Positions 60,879-64,000 of a stretch of DNA of 64,000 nt are shown piece after piece. Origin of the DNA: Anoxynatronum sibiricum (GTDB lineage Bacteria; Bacillota; Clostridia; Peptostreptococcales; Tindalliaceae); contig NZ_JBCITM010000001.1 of NCBI RefSeq assembly GCF_039414295.1, positions 372,001 to 436,000 on the forward strand, written 5' to 3'. The notes beneath the pieces were generated by a model. The model saw only the letters and a program-made list of their open reading frames with translations, did no database searches and was not told where the DNA came from. The translations under genes and the position numbers were made by a program. How positions within the stretch are numbered: the first letter of the stretch is position 1; the number at the start of each line of letters is the position of its first letter.

Positions 60879-60919
60879 AATCATCAGCATAATAAAAAAT
60901 GTATCAGGAGGAATCAATA

Positions 60920-61387
60920 ATGAAAACTTACGAAGGAAAATTATTGGCACAGGGATTGCGATTTGGTATTGTGGCAGGCAGATTCAACGAATTTATTGGA
61001 AGTAAACTGCTGTCGGGCGCGCTGGACGCGCTTCAGAGACATGGCGCCGAAGAAGGAGATATTCATGTGGCCTGGGTGCCCGGAGCATACGAAATACCCC
61101 TTGCAGCTCAAAAGATGGCAGCTTCTGGCAAGTATGATGCCGTCATAACACTGGGAGCCATCATTCGTGGTTCCACCCCTCATTTTGACTATGTTGCGTC
61201 TGAAACAGCTAAAGGAGTGGCTAAAGTATCGTTGGATTTTGGCATGCCGGTGATCTTCGGTGTGCTAACCACAGACACGATTGAACAGGCCATTGAACGG
61301 GCAGGAACTAAAGCAGGCAACAAAGGATGGGATGCCGCCACTTCGGCGATAGAAATGGCAAATCTAATGAAATCCATGGATGCATAG
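60920..61387 (+). CDS. ribH: 6,7-Dimethyl-8-ribityllumazine synthase RibH
   Basis: Condenses the RibA and RibB products to lumazine and assembles as a large shell or pentamer. The 155-residue protein has GIVAGRFNEFIGSKLLSGA, the WVPGAYEIPLAA motif, ITLGAIIRGSTPHFDYV with the catalytic His, and FGVLTTDTIEQAIERAG. AGGAGGAATCAATA precedes ATG 60920. Last gene of the riboflavin operon, followed by a strong terminator. Confidence 0.96.
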   Translation: MKTYEGKLLAQGLRFGIVAGRFNEFIGSKLLSGALDALQRHGAEEGDIHVAWVPGAYEIPLAAQKMAASGKYDAVITLGAIIRGSTPHFDYVASETAKGVAKVSLDFGMPVIFGVLTTDTIEQAIERAGTKAGNKGWDAATSAIEMANLMKSMDA

Positions 61388-61423
61388 GCATGGAAGAACA
61401 GCCAAATGTCTGAAAACCAATGT

Positions 61424-61456
61424 AAAACCCTGGTTCTGCTTAGGAACCAGGGTTTT
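61424..61456. terminator. Terminator of the riboflavin operon
   Basis: AAAACCCTGGTTC (61424-61436) pairs perfectly with GAACCAGGGTTTT (61444-61456). The symmetric A and T ends let it serve the convergent DUF427 gene as well. Confidence 0.87.
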
Positions 61457-61493
61457 GCAATTGGACGCTCATCAATGTTAATTTGCGAAACAA

Positions 61494-61778
61494 CTAATCC
61501 GGTAATACCTCCACTTCTTTCCAGAAAGCAATATGACTGCGAATATGAATTGCTTTTTCTTTGGGATGTGGGTAATACCAGGCTGCATTGCTGCATCTTT
61601 GACCTCTGACCTCCACATGGTAGTAGCCGGCCTCACCTTTCCAGGGGCATATACTCTTAAAGTCACTGGGTTCCAGATAGTGCATGTGAACATCCTGTTC
61701 GGGGAAATAGTGATTCCCTTCCACCACCAGGGTGCGGTTGCTCTGGGCAATCATCACTCCTTGATACATAGCTTTCAT
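61494..61778 (-). CDS. DUF427-domain protein
   Basis: A 94-residue beta-rich protein. VMIAQSNRTLVVEGNHYFP near the start, then SDFKSICPWKGEAGYYHV and NAAWYYPHPKEKA, is the recognised DUF427 pattern, with the conserved CPWKG and WYYP segments. The family fold resembles a small beta barrel; its function is unknown. GGGAGGTTTAAAA before ATG 61778 sets the start, and the upstream extension to 61823 has no site. Stands alone between the rib operon terminator and ndk. Confidence 0.85.
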   Translation of the reverse strand: MKAMYQGVMIAQSNRTLVVEGNHYFPEQDVHMHYLEPSDFKSICPWKGEAGYYHVEVRGQRCSNAAWYYPHPKEKAIHIRSHIAFWKEVEVLPD

Positions 61779-62022
61779 TTTTAAACCTCCCTGCCGCTTC
61801 AAAATAACGTCTGCCACGTTCAACTCATACCCGTTTTTTGTCGTATACAGACAAAATGAAGGGGGACTACAGCATTAATCATTGATTTGTGACAGAAAAT
61901 TCTTTAGAATGTCATCAAGGATTAGTAAAATCTGATTTGTTGCAGTAATGAATGATGTCATGCGGTACGACGATGTGGATGGCGGGACGGCGATGCTGCA
62001 ATCACGAAAAGGAGCGATGACA

Positions 62023-62436
62023 TTGAACCAGACGTTGGTGGTCATTAAACCCCAGGCAGTGGCAAGGGGTCTTAGTGGAAAAATCATGGCACGTTACGAA
62101 GAAAAAGGCCTGAAGCTGGCAGCGGTGAAATTGATGCAGGCAGATAGGGATCTGCTGGCGCAACATTATGCTGAACATGCAGGTAAATCATTCTACGACA
62201 ATTTACTGGAAACAATGGAAAGTGGACCCGTGCTGGCCATGGTGCTGGAAGGTGCCGATGCTGTGACGGCGGTCCGAATGCTCAATGGAGCCACAGACCC
62301 TCTGAAGGCGTCTCCGGGAACCATACGGGGTGATTTCGGACTCGAAATGGCCCATAATGTGGTACATGCCTCCGACAGCATTCAGAGCGCCCAGCGAGAG
62401 ATTTCTCTTTGGTTTCCGGAAATGGCTGTCAAATAG
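62023..62436 (+). CDS. ndk: Nucleoside-diphosphate kinase
   Basis: Moves the gamma phosphate between nucleoside tri- and diphosphates through a phosphohistidine. It begins NQTLVVIKPQAVARGL, with YAEHAGKSFYDNLL, GPVLAMVLEG, GATDPLKASPGTIRGDFG and NVVHASDS holding the active-site His. Length of about 137 residues fits the family. AAAAGGAG ends at 62014, two bases before ATG 62017 but eight before TTG 62023, so TTG is the more likely start. The longer frame to 61948 has no family counterpart. It converges with the phosphofructokinase gene. Confidence 0.93.
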   Translation: MNQTLVVIKPQAVARGLSGKIMARYEEKGLKLAAVKLMQADRDLLAQHYAEHAGKSFYDNLLETMESGPVLAMVLEGADAVTAVRMLNGATDPLKASPGTIRGDFGLEMAHNVVHASDSIQSAQREISLWFPEMAVK

Positions 62437-62458
62437 TTGGCTGGTGAAATCAGAACGG

Positions 62459-63670
62459 CTATCTCCGAACTATTCTGGGGATTGCCGGTGCCCGTAGATG
62501 GGCAATGGAAGGCAATGAACCCACCAGAGGGCGAGCATAATTTTTAAAAGCATCTGTCACATAATTGCCCTCGTTGTTAATGAACTCAGAGGGCATACTT
62601 TTTGTGTGACGAGCCACCTGATCCAGAGGTGTCAGGCGATAATCCACTGAATAATCGCCGGTACGGTGAATGGTAACTGAACCGTCTGCATCATACCAAA
62701 TAGCAAACTGGGCTGCTTTTTCCCCAACTTCCCGGGCTTCATTCTGATCAATACTGGAGACAGCCAGAGGGAAAGAGCGTTGTAAATACCCGAAAGTATC
62801 AGAACGTACCCGTTTGACACCCAGCTTTTCCTTCACGAAATTGGCTAACAGATCGCCTAAAGCTCCACCAGAAAGATTCACATTGCCATGGGCATCTTTT
62901 TCCACGGTTGGCGTCAGTGTGGCAGCTACGGGAGTGCCGCTCTCATCTGATATTCCTTCAGAAACGGCAACAACACAGCGACCGTACTTGTCATAAACCG
63001 ATGCGACATCGATCAGTAACTTTTCAAGGGAAAAGACCCGTTCTGGCAGGTAAATCAAGTGGGGGCCGTCGTCATGGTATTTTTGTGCCAAAGATGCTGC
63101 TGCTGTCAAAAAACCTGCGGTACGTCCCATAACCACCCCGATATAGACACCGGGAAGGGAACGGTTATCAAGATCGGCGCCGGTGAAAGCCTGGGCCACA
63201 AATTTGGCTGCCGAACCATATCCGGGGGTATGATCATTCACCAGCAGGTCATTGTCAATGGTTTTGGGAATATGAATAGCCCGAAACTCATAATCGGATT
63301 TTTCTGCATAGGCATTGACAATTCGAACCGTATCTGCCGAGTCATTGCCGCCAATATAGAAGAAATATCGAATTTCGTGGGCCTGAAGCATTTCGAAAAT
63401 GGCAAGACAATACTTTTCGTCGGGCTTATCACGGGTTGACCGGAGTGCAGAAGAAGGTGTCACAGCAATTTGTTCCAAGTTATGTGTGGTTTCTTGAGTC
63501 AAGTCAATAAAGTTTTCGTTAATAATGCCGTTCACGCCGTTAATGGCTCCATACACCTTGGTCACCTGTGGAAACTTGCGGGATTCCAGAACTGCCCCCA
63601 CCAGTGACTGATTAATGACTGCCGTGGGGCCCCCACCCTGGGCCACCAAAACTTTTCCTGTCAGCTTCAT
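62459..63670 (-). CDS. pfp: Phosphofructokinase, probably pyrophosphate-dependent
   Basis: A 403-residue PfkA-superfamily enzyme, longer than the ATP enzyme at 16724-17683. It opens KVLVAQGGGPTAVINQSLVG. The phosphoryl-donor loop is IGGNDSADT: where ATP enzymes have Gly after GGD, this one has Asp, the usual mark of PPi users; the preceding Asp is Asn. PKTIDNDL holds the catalytic Asp, and VVMGRTAGFLTAA with YLPERVF follows. PPi enzymes work reversibly in glycolysis and gluconeogenesis. GGAGGTGCAGAAA before ATG 63670 sets the start. Whether the GGND form uses PPi needs assay. Confidence 0.88.
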   Translation of the reverse strand: MKLTGKVLVAQGGGPTAVINQSLVGAVLESRKFPQVTKVYGAINGVNGIINENFIDLTQETTHNLEQIAVTPSSALRSTRDKPDEKYCLAIFEMLQAHEIRYFFYIGGNDSADTVRIVNAYAEKSDYEFRAIHIPKTIDNDLLVNDHTPGYGSAAKFVAQAFTGADLDNRSLPGVYIGVVMGRTAGFLTAAASLAQKYHDDGPHLIYLPERVFSLEKLLIDVASVYDKYGRCVVAVSEGISDESGTPVAATLTPTVEKDAHGNVNLSGGALGDLLANFVKEKLGVKRVRSDTFGYLQRSFPLAVSSIDQNEAREVGEKAAQFAIWYDADGSVTIHRTGDYSVDYRLTPLDQVARHTKSMPSEFINNEGNYVTDAFKNYARPLVGSLPSIAHLRAPAIPRIVRR

Positions 63671-63823
63671 TTTCTGCACCTCCATTTTTTGTGGTTCTCA
63701 GTGTACCATTACCCATATTATGAGAAAAATCCACAAATGAAAAAACAGCCCCACAACATGAATGGACGTGGCAGTCCAAAACAGGTTGCAGAGAAGCAAG
63801 AGAATGCAATTCTGAGGTTGTCG

Positions 63824-63860
63824 AAAAAGTCATGTTTTAGAGATGAAACATGGCTTTTTT
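63824..63860. terminator. Hairpin at the end of the transposase unit
   Basis: AAAAAGTCATGTTT (63824-63837) pairs with AAACATGGCTTTTT (63846-63859) with one G-T wobble, and a T run follows on both strands. It may stop transcription from the partial transposase gene, and could lie at or near the element end. Nothing else is seen between 63671 and 63823. Confidence 0.55.
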
Positions 63861-63910
63861 GCGCTTAGAATCAGTTTTGAGGGGTGATATTGCTTTGAGA
63901 AAGGGTATTC

Positions 63911-64000
63911 CTATCCTCTATTATCAAGGATAGTGGCGATTTTTTTCACATTAAGCGCAGTCGCCGTTAACAGCGCCTGTGCCTTAACTCCCTCTGACCC
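63911..64000 (-). pseudogene. C-terminal end of a transposase gene (cut by window edge)
   Basis: Read on the minus strand from the edge, 29 codons give GSEGVKAQALLTATALNVKK, then IATILDNRG, before TAG at 63911-63913. The pattern ...QALLTA-A-N-KK... is the typical tail of DDE transposases of IS1182/IS5-like elements, where it follows the last catalytic residue region. The rest lies outside the window, so it cannot be told whether the gene is intact. Type chosen as partial; it may be a functional insertion sequence. Confidence 0.6.

Noticed and set aside
1..64000. CRISPR arrays, rRNA and tRNA genes, integrated phage
   Set aside because: No regularly spaced repeats, no rRNA or tRNA-like sequence and no phage structural or integrase genes were found.

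Overview
The window looks like chromosome of an anaerobic, spore-forming member of the Clostridia (Bacillota). Supporting signs are a selenocysteine-containing formate dehydrogenase, a ferredoxin-dependent 2-oxoacid oxidoreductase, a PPi-type phosphofructokinase beside an ATP-type one, a GerMN-domain protein, the rapZ-yvcK-whiA cluster, strong AGGAGG ribosome binding sites, frequent TTG/GTG starts, and FMN and molybdenum-cofactor riboswitches. The genus cannot be fixed from sequence alone. No rRNA, tRNA or CRISPR array was seen.

Region by region. 1-6.1 kb is a formate/molybdenum block: the end of a NuoF-like subunit, selenoprotein fdhA read through an in-frame TGA with a SECIS hairpin, a ferritin-like protein, fdhD, and moaA behind a Moco-type riboswitch. 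6.1-12.1 kb holds murB, rapZ, yvcK, a Nudix hydrolase, whiA and an HD-GYP protein. 12.1-19.7 kb holds yqeB (selenium-dependent hydroxylase maturation), dnaE, pfkA and pyk. 19.7-26 kb has a GerMN protein, an rRNA m5U methyltransferase, and accessory genes (GNAT, pentapeptide-repeat protein, AraC-GyrI regulator, prenyltransferase-like toroid protein).

26-35.5 kb is the most distinctive part: a mannose locus with manA, a GT4 glycosyltransferase, manC, a GT4 fused to an alpha/alpha-toroid domain, and a 1200-residue protein joining a GpgS-like glycosyltransferase-type domain to a C-terminal GH130 mannoside phosphorylase. Together they could make GDP-mannose, build a mannose-containing oligo- or polysaccharide or solute, and recover mannose-1-phosphate from it. 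I regard this as the best candidate for an undescribed system.

35.5-46.8 kb carries katG with a PerR-like operator, a short Cys-ended reading frame without a normal start codon, a YkvI-type transporter, an aminotransferase, an MBL hydrolase, an EamA transporter, a Pat-like acetyltransferase, an MhqR-like MarR regulator with a WrbA flavoprotein, free-methionine-sulfoxide reductase and an LRAT-domain protein. 46.9-54.6 kb holds a four-subunit 2-oxoacid:ferredoxin oxidoreductase operon diverging from a LysR gene, two half-size permeases, a DUF1576 membrane protein and azlCD; branched-chain or other amino acid use is a plausible common theme. 54.7-64 kb holds a quinone oxidoreductase, L-serine dehydratase (sdaAB, sdaAA), the FMN-riboswitch-controlled ribD-ribE-ribBA-ribH operon, a DUF427 protein, ndk, a PPi-type phosphofructokinase and, at the right edge, the end of a transposase gene.
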